In this document: positions 1-8,794 of the stretch, in pieces | Numbering within the stretch: position 1 is the stretch's first letter | Layout of the letters: each line of letters opens with the position of its first letter | DNA from: Chloromonas sp. AAM2 | Taxonomy: Eukaryota; Chlorophyta; Chlorophyceae; Chlamydomonadales; Chlamydomonadaceae | NCBI GenBank assembly: GCA_004335635.1 | Contig: QAXH01005906.1 | Span: 220 to 17,002, forward strand | Direction of reading: 5' to 3' | DNA length: 16,783 nucleotides | The notes under the pieces: model-generated | The model's input: the letters and a program-made list of their open reading frames with translations, nothing else | Database searches by the model: none | What the model was told of the DNA's origin: nothing | Position numbers and translations under genes: made by a program

Positions 1-1489
1 GGCGGCATGTGTCTAGTGCCCAATGAAGCGCTGCGGTTGTAGAATTCGCTTGCTCTGCAATGCGGGTCTCAGTCGGGGGGTGGAGGGCTTGGCTACCTCC
101 CCAAGGAGGCGGGTGGCCATACCGATAGTTTGGTAGTCTAGGCGGAAACACGACGGGCACCCAACGGCTGTGTCCAAGCCACCCACGGCCAGCAGGTGCT
201 TCCGTCCCCGCCACCCACAACCGTCTGGCGTTTCCATTACCGCCACCCACATCCGCCTGCTGCTTCCTGTACAACCACACACAGTGTTCCTGGTACTTCC
301 ATCCCAGTGTCACTGATGGTCGCCTGCAGCTTTGGCCCCAAACAATTCAGATCTCAAACATAGCGTTGGGAACAAACCCGAACTTCCGGCCTGAGCAGTC
401 CACCTGCACGCAGCTGTGTGCGATGCTCCCATCCGCCACTGCCGCGTGTGACGGGTCGTTCCACTTCGCCCACGGACGCTGCCGCAGCAAGTCCTTCAGG
501 GCCTGCAACAATGATAAAGCAGTGGTGATCCTCTGTCGTCAAGGCTGCATCTAGTTGCACGTGCGGTGCCTCACACTCTGCTACTGTCTGATACCTAGGG
601 TACTTACCGGCATGTACAGTTCATAGATACGCTTCCCATGTACTACAATTATCATCCCCTGGGGGTGTGTACCCGCTGGTACTCAAGTGTGTTGAGTGTT
701 AAATGTTCCATCTCCCACTGTGCGGTGCCGTCACGTGACAAACCCCCAAACAAGCGTTTTGACCTTTCGTAGTAAATCATTACTTTGCAAAAAGTAACGC
801 TTGGTTGCAGGCAGGTGAATGCTGGTCATAACGTTGAGAGTACTGCATAGGGTATTGCATTCCAAGGCTGTTTGTAACCTGTGCGCCTGTGGCCATCAGA
901 GGTCTACCATCTGCTTGAGCACAGGGGCGCGCAGGGACACAGGGGCACGCAGGGGCACAAGGGCACAGTAGTAGCTAGGAATGGTTTGGACAGCACACAT
1001 GCCTTGTCCGTACGCACTCTCAGGTACGGTGTTACAGCAATACCTTGTGTCTTTGCCTCAAGCAGCAGTCAGGCACATACGCAGTCAACCATGGTATCAA
1101 AGCTTTGGCTTGCAGACTCACCCTGATCAATACAGTGGGGTCCTGAAACTGGAGGAGACCGATGGCATGGTGCCTGCCACCAGCAGCCACCAGGAAATTT
1201 TCTGCAAGTCAACAGAACTCAGATGGTGTGTGTGTGAGGGCCCTCAAAATCCAAGCTTCATGGTTACTGATCAGGCGGCATTGCCCTGCAGCACTGCCCT
1301 GAGATGGGGTGTGGCAGCTTCGTGATGGCTAGTTAGCCATGTGTGCTCTGATAGTTGGCAAGCATGCCATATGCATGGGCCGTGCAGCATGCAAGCAGGA
1401 TCATACCTGGTTATGCATGCATTCAGTCGCTCCCACACCTGCCATGGTCGCTTGTGACGTCACCAACAGCAACACAACCTGCCACCCAC
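1..1489. other. No supported gene
   Basis: I see no exon with convincing splice sites or a recognisable protein on either strand. Open frames here are short and of mixed composition. GCCACCCAC occurs three times around 178-250. A G-rich direct repeat lies at 921-968. The stretch around 760-805 is locally AT-rich and could be a promoter or intron, but nothing decides this. Confidence 0.5.
921..968. repeat. Short degenerate tandem repeat, about 10-bp unit
   Basis: The unit is close to aggggcacgc and is repeated about five times with substitutions. It lies in a stretch with no supported gene. It is a simple minisatellite-like tract with no evident role. Confidence 0.7.
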
Positions 1490-1713
1490 CGACAGACTGG
1501 ATGGTTCGAGGATTCGGTTGGTTCAACGCGTCCACGTGAGGTCCATTGGCTCGTGCAGCTGTGAAGGCGTCCTCACACCACTGAATGATTAGCAATGGAT
1601 CGACCATCACGGAAAGGTCTTGGGCTTCGCCATGTTGAAGTATGTACTCCAGGCGCTGTTGAGGCGTCACGTTAACGAGAAGGCTTATCAGGTCTAGAGG
1701 GGGGTGCTTGCAC
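1490..1713 (-). CDS. Candidate internal exon, unknown protein
   Basis: On the minus strand this stretch reads as about 74 codons with ordinary amphipathic composition, including LDLISLLVNVTPQQRLEY and then a segment with DPLLIIQWCEDAF. That looks more protein-like than the surrounding frames. A possible donor (G|GTGGGT) lies at the low-coordinate end; a second possible donor is Q|GTTGTG at 1478. The upstream boundary (CAG at 1714-1716) has no good pyrimidine tract, and the same frame has a TGA just before it. I recognise no family and cannot connect it to other exons. It may be a fragment of a decayed gene or chance. Confidence 0.25.
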
Positions 1714-2555
1714 CTGAGTCATCGCTCGGGCGCTTATTGTTGATGGTAAGCTTAGTGTCCATGCTTGCTAACTGCAGACAAGATAAGACGGATATCAACT
1801 TAACCCGTCTTGCGGGCCCCAGACTCCACGACTGGGTGGCGGAAGAAACGAAAGCAATGTGTAGGTCATCTGGCCGCAATCCGACAGCTCTGCGCCTGTG
1901 AGTGTTCGTAATACTTGCATTGGAGTCCTGTGCCGATTCGTTGCCCGCCGACATAACCCAAACCCTAGGCCAGCATGCAGCACCATCCGATCCCACACTC
2001 CCGCCAAGCGGCCTTCAGGCCATGCGATGACAACAACATTGCGCATTTTTGTTAAGCAATGGGCACAGAGCCGTACTGGATATGCCGTGCTTCCACAGGA
2101 TACTTTGGGGTACCCACTTGACTGTAGCCACAAGAGGTCGCCCCTGTGGTTGCTACCAGTGGTTGGCTACCTGTACACATGTACGCGAATGTTGCAGTCC
2201 CTGGCTGTTGGTGACCAGTGTGAGGCATGCAACAACGACAAGCATGAGTTTGACAGTGGCATGCCTGGTAGTACGAAATAAGGCCCAGAATGTGAGAGTA
2301 GCCGTCAAACAACAGGCCCAGAGCAGCCTTTCATACGCAAAATGCGTGCCGCAAGTGGTCAAAATGGTCCTGCAGGTGTTAGCACGTGACTTTGGCATCC
2401 ACCTTGCCATGTCTGGCTGGTAGTTGGATGGGACACCACCAGGAGCTAGGTTCCGTTGTGAATGCATGATGCCTGCCTGCCACACGCAGAAAGCTTGCCT
2501 GGCTGGCCGCTCCAGGCACTGACAGAGAGTTAGAGATGGCATCGTCTCCGAAACC

Positions 2556-3583
2556 ATGGCCCCGGAGGTTCCTTAAGCCTTGACGAGTGACGTTCTCACG
2601 CTTAAGGGAGTGTCTCACGCAGGCAGCTGAGCAATTTGTGCCTCTACGCGCGGACGGGCCAAAAGCCTTCGAATTCAAAAGGACACGTGAGGTCTGTCGG
2701 TGAGTTGCTGGCTCCGTGTGATCTTTCAACTGGCGCCTGACCGATGGGTGTCTGGCCATTTAGGTCTCATACGCATGGAGAGTTGCATCCACTTACGCAT
2801 ACACATGGAGAGTTGCATCCACCCTCATGCATGGCTCTGTCAACGCCCTTCGGTACATTTGGAGCAAGGCCCTTCACCTGGGTCTCTGGCTTCGTGCTGC
2901 CTGGCTATACAGCGGACTCTGGGCAGCCATGTGTGGGCAGTCTCTGCCTTGTCTTGCTCTAGGTTCATGTGTCTTTGGGTCTTTGGGTCTTTGGGTATGC
3001 AGTGGCATGCTGTACATCACTCACTATGTCCTGGCCTGGGTCTCGCAGTGACTCAGCCCAAGCTGGGCCCGTGGATGCATGGGTCCCTGCCTCTGTGGTT
3101 ACCCTGCGGTGTCCATCACAAACACATGCTTGCAGCTTCTTGCTGTGCACTGGGGCTTTAAGTGCACAGCCGCTTGCCACGCCAAAGCTCTCAGCCTTGT
3201 GTGTTTGCTGCTTACAGTGATTGCCCTCCATTCATCATGGATAAGTTCTGGCACGTGACACTGCGAGATGACTATGAGCGCTCCTGGGCACAGTATCAAC
3301 TGGAGGGCATCTTTTCGGACAAGAGGGACGCGGACGAGTTCGCCTGTGGTGTGCGAGCCTACTGCTTTGTTAAGGTAGGCAGATGCGAGACATTACATTG
3401 GGATAGCAACTACAAACATTGCTGCACAGCATTCCGCAGCTGGGTAGTGTACACGATGCAAGTGGTGACAGCCTCTGAACATAGTGATGTTGTGGTTTGC
3501 TGGTTCCATGCCGTGCTCACTATCCTGGGTGCAGGCCGCTCCTCCCCAGCGTGCTGCTAACAAGTACACAGTGACCTGCGGCA
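2556..3583 (+). CDS. Spliced gene, possible START-like lipid-binding domain (5' part)
   Basis: Three exons join cleanly: 2623-2699 (ends CG|GTGAGT), 3218-3374 (starts cttacag|T, ends AAG|GTAGGC) and 3535-3583 (starts gcag|GCC, ends A|GTAAGG). A tiny first exon 2556-2567 encoding MAPE with donor GAG|GTTCCT would supply the start in phase, but is tentative. The product contains FEFKRTREVC, then DCPPFIMDKFWHVTLRDDYE, then RSWAQYQLEGIF, and ends near NKYTVTCG. START domains have a pattern of Asp-Tyr, three residues, Trp (a DYRKxWD-type motif), then a strand with VKYP and an NRDYV motif. The order here (DYERSW, CFVK, NKYTV) resembles that pattern, so a lipid-transfer role is inferred from pattern only. 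The downstream part of the domain was not found. The gene may continue in exons I could not place, or be truncated. Confidence 0.45.
2768..2827. repeat. 30-bp tandem duplication in intron
   Basis: Two adjacent copies, 2768-2797 and 2798-2827, share catggagagttgcatccac. They lie in the intron between the first two confident exons of the START-like gene. Confidence 0.8.
2972..2995. repeat. 8-bp tandem repeat, three copies
   Basis: The unit tctttggg occurs three times in a row without change, inside the intron before the exon at 3218. Confidence 0.85.
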
Positions 3584-4384
3584 GTAAGGACAGCAGCTTG
3601 GGCGAGGATGAGCACGCATCGTACTCTGGCTGGGTGTGCGGCACCAGTTCAAATGCCATCACATGTTCGTTGATTGCTCTTATCTGGTGCCTGAGCAGGT
3701 TGGTTGTCTGGTTGATCGTTCGTGTTGTAAAACAAATGCGGCAGAGTAGAAGACAGCCAAGAGTAGAACAGGCAGGGTCTGAAGGGCTTGCCATATGCTG
3801 CTGCCAGAGCTGTGTTGTTTTCTGACAGCTGTGTAAAGCTGAGGTTCTCCTTCAATTGTTCAGATCTGGTACCGAGCTGCACAGCAGGACGGGGCTATCT
3901 TGTGTAGATTATAGACAAAACTCCGCAGCCGCTCTAGCCAAGACAAAAGCACGGTTTGCAGCCTGCGAATAAAACATGTGTTACACGCCAGGGTAGCCCA
4001 AGCTGAGCACATGCAACCCTAAACTGCAAAAAAGCTTGGTCTGTTCATATGACTGTGGAGTGGCCTCAATTGTCAGTGGCTCTCGTTGCAAAGGACACGC
4101 CAAGACTGAAGTCATTGAAAATCTCCAGCCTGCAAGTGCCATGAAGTGTCACAAACCCTAGGGTACGTTCGGGTTACAGGGCAGCCGCGAACAGCGGGAT
4201 AAACCCCATCTTTGCATAGCACCGCTGAGCTTTGACCGTCCTGCAAATGGCAGAAACCTCGGCTCATGATATTTCCACTGCTGGGCATGGTATAGCCTCT
4301 GGGCCAGTGTTTACCGCCGTTGTTCCCAGGTGTCAGACCATCCCACAGCCACAAATTTCCCTGTTCAGCGTCTGTTGGTTCTGT
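3584..4384. other. 3' region between the START-like gene and L13
   Basis: No exon could be fixed here. The plus strand stays open from 3535 to a TGA at 3823-3825. Its sequence after 3583 turns hydrophobic and then basic (for example LVVWLIVRVVKQMRQ), which does not look like a continued START domain. TGTAA occurs at 3832-3836 on the plus strand and could end the upstream gene. On the minus strand, TGTAA complements lie at 4174-4178 and 3981-3985 and fit the 3' end of L13. The two genes therefore appear to converge here. Confidence 0.45.
4174..4178 (-). promoter_or_regulatory. Candidate polyadenylation signal of L13 (TGTAA)
   Basis: TGTAA on the minus strand lies about 207 bases after the L13 stop codon. 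This pentamer is the usual polyadenylation signal of volvocine and related green algae. A second copy at 3981-3985 is an alternative. Confidence 0.5.
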
Positions 4385-6961
4385 TTACTTCTTCAGTTCA
4401 GCCCGCTTCTCTACCAGCAGCTTGGCTCCTGCGCTCTCCTTGGGCTTGACTGAGATCTCCTTGGTGATGTCCTGAGACACGCAGCACAGCACGAAACATT
4501 GCTGCTGTTGTTGTCATTGAAAACCTGGCTAAACACAGTAACTGAAGGCCCCCTGCACAAACATGATCACCGGTCCCTCCAACCTGCAGCTTCTTTAGCA
4601 CCGCCTTCAATCTCAGCCCCAACTAAAATCAGCAATGCTTGTTGGCCTCGTCAGCACGACAAGTGCATTGCAAGTGAATCGAGCCAGCCACTGAGCTTTT
4701 GTGCAATTGTGGGTTTCGTGAATTACACGTGATAAAGGTGACAGTTGTGGTAATCCCTGCCCCTGCTTGGCCGCGCTGAGCAGTCCTCCCTGGACAGAAC
4801 CACAGCCCGTTGCCCGTGGATCCAGTCCGCTCCCCCAGCCCCTCCTCCCTCTCCTGGTTGTCATGCTCACCAGAGCGCTTCTGCTCATGATCAGTTCATG
4901 CTGATAGTCGTGCTTATTGTTTCCCCTCCCTGAGCAGTCTGCCCAGATGATTGCGAAGAAACCCAGTCCCCTCCCAAAGCCATCCCAAACAGTCAGACTT
5001 GCTCACCAGTGGTTGCTGCGCCTCGTGAGGGTGCTGGGTGCCCTTATAGGCCTTGAGGTGCAGGCGGATGTCACGGCCCAGGCGACCCTTGGGCAGCATG
5101 CCCTTCACCGCGCGCTCGATGATGCGCTCAGGGATACGCTGAAGACACACAGAGATGAATAAACAATGATAACGATGTCTACAAGTACCTAAAAACCTGA
5201 ATTGTTCTGTTGAGAACGTAGATGATGCGCTCCGGCATTTGCTGAACACACAAGGAAAACAGACATGTCAGAAAACAGTGAACATGGCATGCTGTGCTGC
5301 CAGTGAATGTAGGCGGCTGTTAAGCATTTATACTGTTGGTCTACCAGCACCACAAAACCATGTAATAATGGATGATGGACGCGCACAAGGGAGACGGCGA
5401 CAACCAATGTGACAGCAGGCTCACACAATCAATGTGACTGTCAGGCATGAAAGCCAAAGAGCATCCTGGAATCGCTGCAGACCCGCTGATCCCCGGCAAG
5501 TTCATCGCTATAACAGTTTTCATTCTAACAATTCCCATTATGGTAGTTTCCATGCTTGTCCCAGCACGTGTCAGGAGCCCTGTGAAAACCACATGCTATA
5601 CTTTTCCATACCTGCTGCAAGTCCTTGAAGGCCTCGACCCTGTACGACCCTGGTCGGCCGTTGACGTGGTTGAAGTATGTCTTGTCTGCGAACTTGGTGC
5701 CTGAGACCTGTACCTGCTCCGCGTTGATGACGATCACATATGCACCCATGTCCATGGAGGGGGAGTAGGTGGGCTGGTGCTTGCCCCTGCATGTGTGTTT
5801 GTGTGTTTGTGTGTGTAAGAGCATGTCCATGGAAGGCGAGTAGGTGGGCTGGTGCTTGCGCCTGTGGGTGCATGTGTGTGTGTGTGTGAATGCCTTAGAC
5901 TATTCCGTCGCATGCCAGCAAGTTGAACTGTGTCCAAGTGCAAAAGCAGAGAGCAACACTGATGGGCTGTCTGTGTGTTGACATGCGTCCAGCATGTGTC
6001 AGATGGCGATGAGCCGAGGATGCAGAATTGTCTTATTATTAGCCCTGCCCTGGCATGTACGTAGCACTGCGGCATGCGCCGTGCTCTGATGTAGGTGTGT
6101 GGCATGCGCGTGCCAGGCGCATACGATCAGAACTTCTGCCAGCTGCCATTCATGTCAAACAGCCACTGAGGTGTATCTGCATGGAGCACTGGTGACTGAC
6201 TGGCTGGTTGCCGCCAATGGCGAGGCTGCATTCCAGGCTGTGAATGGTGATTATGACTACGAGGCGGCTTGCAAAACTGTTGTCTACGCGTCACCCACAC
6301 ATTGGCAGTGACGGCTGGAGCGGCATCTCCATGCTACATATCTGGGCTGGCTGTGGCTGTGGCATGCCGTAGCTGCCTGGAACGCCTACCAGAGGACAGG
6401 CTGCAACATGATGTGCCCTCATGCCAGGGGTTCAGTCAATGACTGCCTGCTGCTTGGTTTGATTGGCTGCATGCTGCACGGCTCCATGCCTGTGTGGCAG
6501 CTGCATTCATGGTGGACAAACGCCTGCGGAAGCAGAGCGCAAGGCCTCACCTGATGTAGGTGGCTGCGAGCGTCGCCAGGCGACCCAGGGTCTGGCCCTT
6601 GGCGTCAATGATGTACCACCCCTTGTTGGCGTTTGACGTGTCAGCAAGGGTTGGGTAGTATGTGCCGTTCAGCAGGTCGCCCTTGTACACTGGTGGGGCA
6701 GAGCTCGCTGCACACACAGAGCAGAAAACCCTCCTTGCCAGGCTGCGCTTGATGCTATTCAGACTATGTCATTACGCGGGCCGGGGATGCTGTGGCTAAT
6801 TCGGAAGGCCCCCATTGTTTTGTCTGGCCGAACTTATGTGGCCGGTTGCAAGCAGTACATGCATTGCATACATCTGACGAACCTTGGCACACAATTGAGC
6901 AGGGACGGCGGCTGGGCACCACCACGCGTGTGCATCTGGCGCTTCTGGCAGCAGGCCGTGC
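4385..6961 (-). CDS. PRPL13: Plastid ribosomal protein L13 (uL13c), nuclear gene, 5' exon unresolved
   Basis: This is a large-subunit protein of the chloroplast ribosome. Exons on the minus strand: 6961-6883, 6707-6551, 5786-5612, 5138-5007 and 4471-4385 (stop). Every junction is GT-AG and in phase. The first listed exon carries an Arg/Ala/Ser-rich, plastid-type targeting segment ([18 protein letters not shown]). The next gives [19 protein letters not shown], the uL13 N-terminal signature. The third gives [20 protein letters not shown] and [16 protein letters not shown]. The fourth gives [20 protein letters not shown] and HPHEAQQP, the most conserved uL13 block. The last encodes a Lys/Glu-rich tail ending AELKK. 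The start codon must lie in a further upstream exon, because a TGA precedes 6961 in frame and CCCTTGCAG|G looks like an acceptor. An optional 45-nt exon (5197-5241) and a duplicated acceptor at 5861 are listed separately. The gene is divergent from S15. Confidence 0.9.
5197..5241 (-). other. Possible cassette exon in L13, partial copy of the next exon
   Basis: This 45-nt segment has an acceptor (TTCAG|C) and a donor (CAG|GTTTTT) and is 15 codons long in phase 0: [15 protein letters not shown]. Its start mirrors the next exon, which begins [11 protein letters not shown]; 17 of the first 21 bases match, and the TG-rich acceptor tract is also similar. Typical uL13 proteins have only one PERII-type block at this place, so the constitutive mRNA probably skips it. 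Inclusion would add 15 residues without a frameshift. It could be a decaying duplicate exon or a used cassette exon. Confidence 0.5.
5747..5896 (-). repeat. 75-bp tandem duplication copying an L13 exon start and its acceptor
   Basis: 5747-5786 (start of the real exon) and 5822-5861 match at 37 of 40 bases. Each is preceded, in transcript order, by a TG/CA-rich tract and an AG acceptor. The offset is 75 bases, 25 codons, and the stretch between the two acceptors has no stop in the L13 frame. The copy reads [13 protein letters not shown], against [13 protein letters not shown] in the real exon. Two of the three differences are synonymous. Confidence 0.8.
5787..6550 (-). other. Long L13 intron
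   Basis: This 764-base intron separates the uL13 N-terminal exon from the KHQPTY exon. It has GTGAGG at its 5' end and TG/CA-rich repeats plus the 75-bp duplication at its 3' end. I see no independent gene. An open frame on the plus strand at 6099-6311 has no recognisable family or splice context. Confidence 0.6.
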
Positions 6962-7309
6962 CTGCAAGGGAAATGTTTGACAAGATGGCTTGCGAATGAC
7001 ATCGCAGAACGCTTGCCCTCATTGCATGGTATACCATGCGGGACCTACAACGCAAGCACGCCTGTTGTCAGCCGCGAAGGCAGTCTGTCCCCGCAGCTGC
7101 ATCTTGAACAGCTTTTGTCCGGAAGCACTTGGCTCCTGCGTGTACCCTGATGAACGCAGCAAGCACTAGTCCTCAGACGCCGGGGCATGGGCTCGAGCAA
7201 GGACAGCCTTGAGGCTTGCAACGGTCAGAAACAGCCGCAGCAGTACACATGCTACGCCGGCGACCACTGTCGTTCGGCCTCACTATCACTTCCAGCAACT
7301 TGCGTTGAA
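6962..7309. promoter_or_regulatory. Divergent intergenic/promoter region of L13 and S15
   Basis: The S15 start codon (+) is at 7310 and the first confirmed L13 exon (-) begins at 6961. The missing L13 start exon, its first intron and both promoters should fit in or near this interval. One candidate L13 first exon on the minus strand starts with MQLRGQTAFAADNRRAC near 7119, but its donor (GTTGTA) is weak. I could not identify a TATA box or named motif with confidence. Confidence 0.55.
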
Positions 7310-8084
7310 ATGGCAGCTACCATGAGGAGCGTGGCGCCCTGCCGTGTGCACGCCTTCAGCACTGCTGCTCCCTGTGTGGCCCGCCCAGCCCGGACCTCGG
7401 TCATCAGGTATGCAGGGACGGACATCTCGTGCGTAAATCAGGCTCTACAGACTCTGGCCTGCATTCGGCAAGAAAACGCCCTTGCAAAGAAGATTGCCCA
7501 TCATTGATGCATGCTTGCAGCGCATCCTACAAGAACAAGGAAAACATTGACTTGTCGAAGGTGCCTGCTTACGCAAAGAGCGAGCAGGACACTGGCAGCC
7601 CAGAGTTTCAGGTGGCAACCCTCTCAGCCCGGGTTCAGCAAATTAGCAAGCATTTGGCCACGAACAAGAAGGACCACGCAGCTAAGCGCGGCCTCATCGC
7701 CATTTTGAGCTTGCGCAAGTCGCTGCTTAAGTACTTGTACCGCGAGGACAGGTGCGGTGCGCATTGCGTGGCGGGGCAGCATGTGGCTGTTGCTGGGCCA
7801 TGGGAGGTATCATCTTGCCGCTGCACCCAGGCGGCTCAACACGCATCAAATGCTTGGCCATGCACAGGTTGCAAAGGATGTCACACAGTCGAGGGGCATT
7901 GGCATGGTGTGTCAGGCACTTACATGGGTGCACATGTTGTCAGGTGGTTGCTCACACAACCATCACTTAGAATGTGCCAATTTGCAGGGATTCATACGAC
8001 CGCATGATCAAGGACTTCAACATTCGTGGCGTGATTGTGCGTGACGTGCGAGGAGCCAGCCGTGTTGCCACATCCAACCCATAG
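7310..8084 (+). CDS. PRPS15: Plastid ribosomal protein S15 (uS15c), nuclear gene
   Basis: This is a small-subunit ribosomal protein that binds 16S-type rRNA, probably in the chloroplast. Three exons, 7310-7407, 7521-7751 and 7988-8084, join through GT-AG introns with both junctions in phase 2, giving 141 residues. Residues 1-33 form an Arg/Ala/Ser-rich targeting peptide ([16 protein letters not shown] onward). The core contains [15 protein letters not shown], then [16 protein letters not shown] and [10 protein letters not shown], matching the uS15 signature TGSPExQ...KKDHxxxRGL...LLxYL. The last exon, [14 protein letters not shown] plus a 17-residue tail, completes the final helix. The start ATG in gaaATGGC is the first in frame ahead of the targeting peptide, and a second in-frame ATG lies four codons later. 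rps15 is plastid-encoded in most land plants but nuclear in Chlamydomonas, which agrees with a nuclear copy here. A mitochondrial destination is less likely but not excluded. Confidence 0.92.
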
Positions 8085-8365
8085 TCATCCTTAGTTAGTT
8101 GCAGCAGCCAGAGAAGGAAGTCAGCCTGACATTGCTGACCTGACTTGCAAGCCACACTTGGCATGCGATCCAGGCATTCAGTTTACACGGTGATGGCATC
8201 ACAACAGATGCCTCCAGGCCATGTGGCGCTTGGTTTCCTTTTTCGATGGCATTCACATATACAAACAGTTTTGAGTTCCCTTTCCATGATGATAACGACA
8301 TACTTCCAGGCTGCAAGCCTTTGCTGCCTGTGGTTATAACGCACTGCCTTGTTGCTACTCCAAGA

Positions 8366-8370
8366 TGTAA
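8366..8370 (+). promoter_or_regulatory. Candidate polyadenylation signal of S15 (TGTAA)
   Basis: TGTAA lies about 280 bases downstream of the S15 stop codon on the same strand, a normal 3' UTR length for green algae. Confidence 0.55.
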
Positions 8371-8706
8371 GCCATGTTTTAGTCGTCTGTTTCTGTCCGA
8401 GACTCCAAACTCCAGGTTCTAGATTGAGCTGCTGCTGATCAAAAGCACATTAGCACACAGCCCAGCCGCAAACCCGTCATCGCGAAATTATTAGCAATGT
8501 TGTTGTTTACAGCCGTTAAGTACAAGCCAGTGATTGCAGTCAGCAGGTGCTCCACGGCCAGCCACTGGAATAACACAAGTCGAAAAGTAGACACAAATCA
8601 ACCTCAAATGCTTTGAAGCACAATCGCTTCTTCAGCCATGTTTCTACATGCCCACAAGTTGGCCTGTGCATGCAAGGTGTCAAAGCCTTCAGATGTCTGC
8701 CAGTAG

Positions 8707-8711
8707 TTACA
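8707..8711 (-). promoter_or_regulatory. Candidate polyadenylation signal of SDH2 (TGTAA)
   Basis: TGTAA on the minus strand lies about 84 bases after the SDH2 stop. A second copy at 8507-8511 would give a longer 3' UTR. Confidence 0.5.
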
Positions 8712-8794
8712 AGCCTCGAAACAGTCAGCCAAAGAAGATCAGCCTTGGGATTGTCCCAGAACTGGGGAACACCTTTTGTTTGCATGCAAACTCT

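Larger units (their letters stand above)
8085..8794. other. Convergent 3' region between S15 and SDH2
   Basis: There is no gene here. The interval should hold the 3' UTRs of S15 (+) and SDH2 (-), which end toward each other. It contains TGTAA-type signals on both strands (listed separately) and is somewhat more AT-rich than the flanking exons. Confidence 0.65.

Noticed and set aside
2379..2759. Minus-strand ORF of 126 codons
   Set aside because: It overlaps antisense the well-supported exon 2623-2699 and has no motif of its own.
6099..6311. Plus-strand ORF inside the L13 intron
   Set aside because: It is short, antisense to L13 and has no recognisable family; it is probably chance.
7429..8007. 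A 192-residue ORF over the S15 locus
   Set aside because: Its start and end lie in introns; only the 7521-7751 part is S15 coding sequence.
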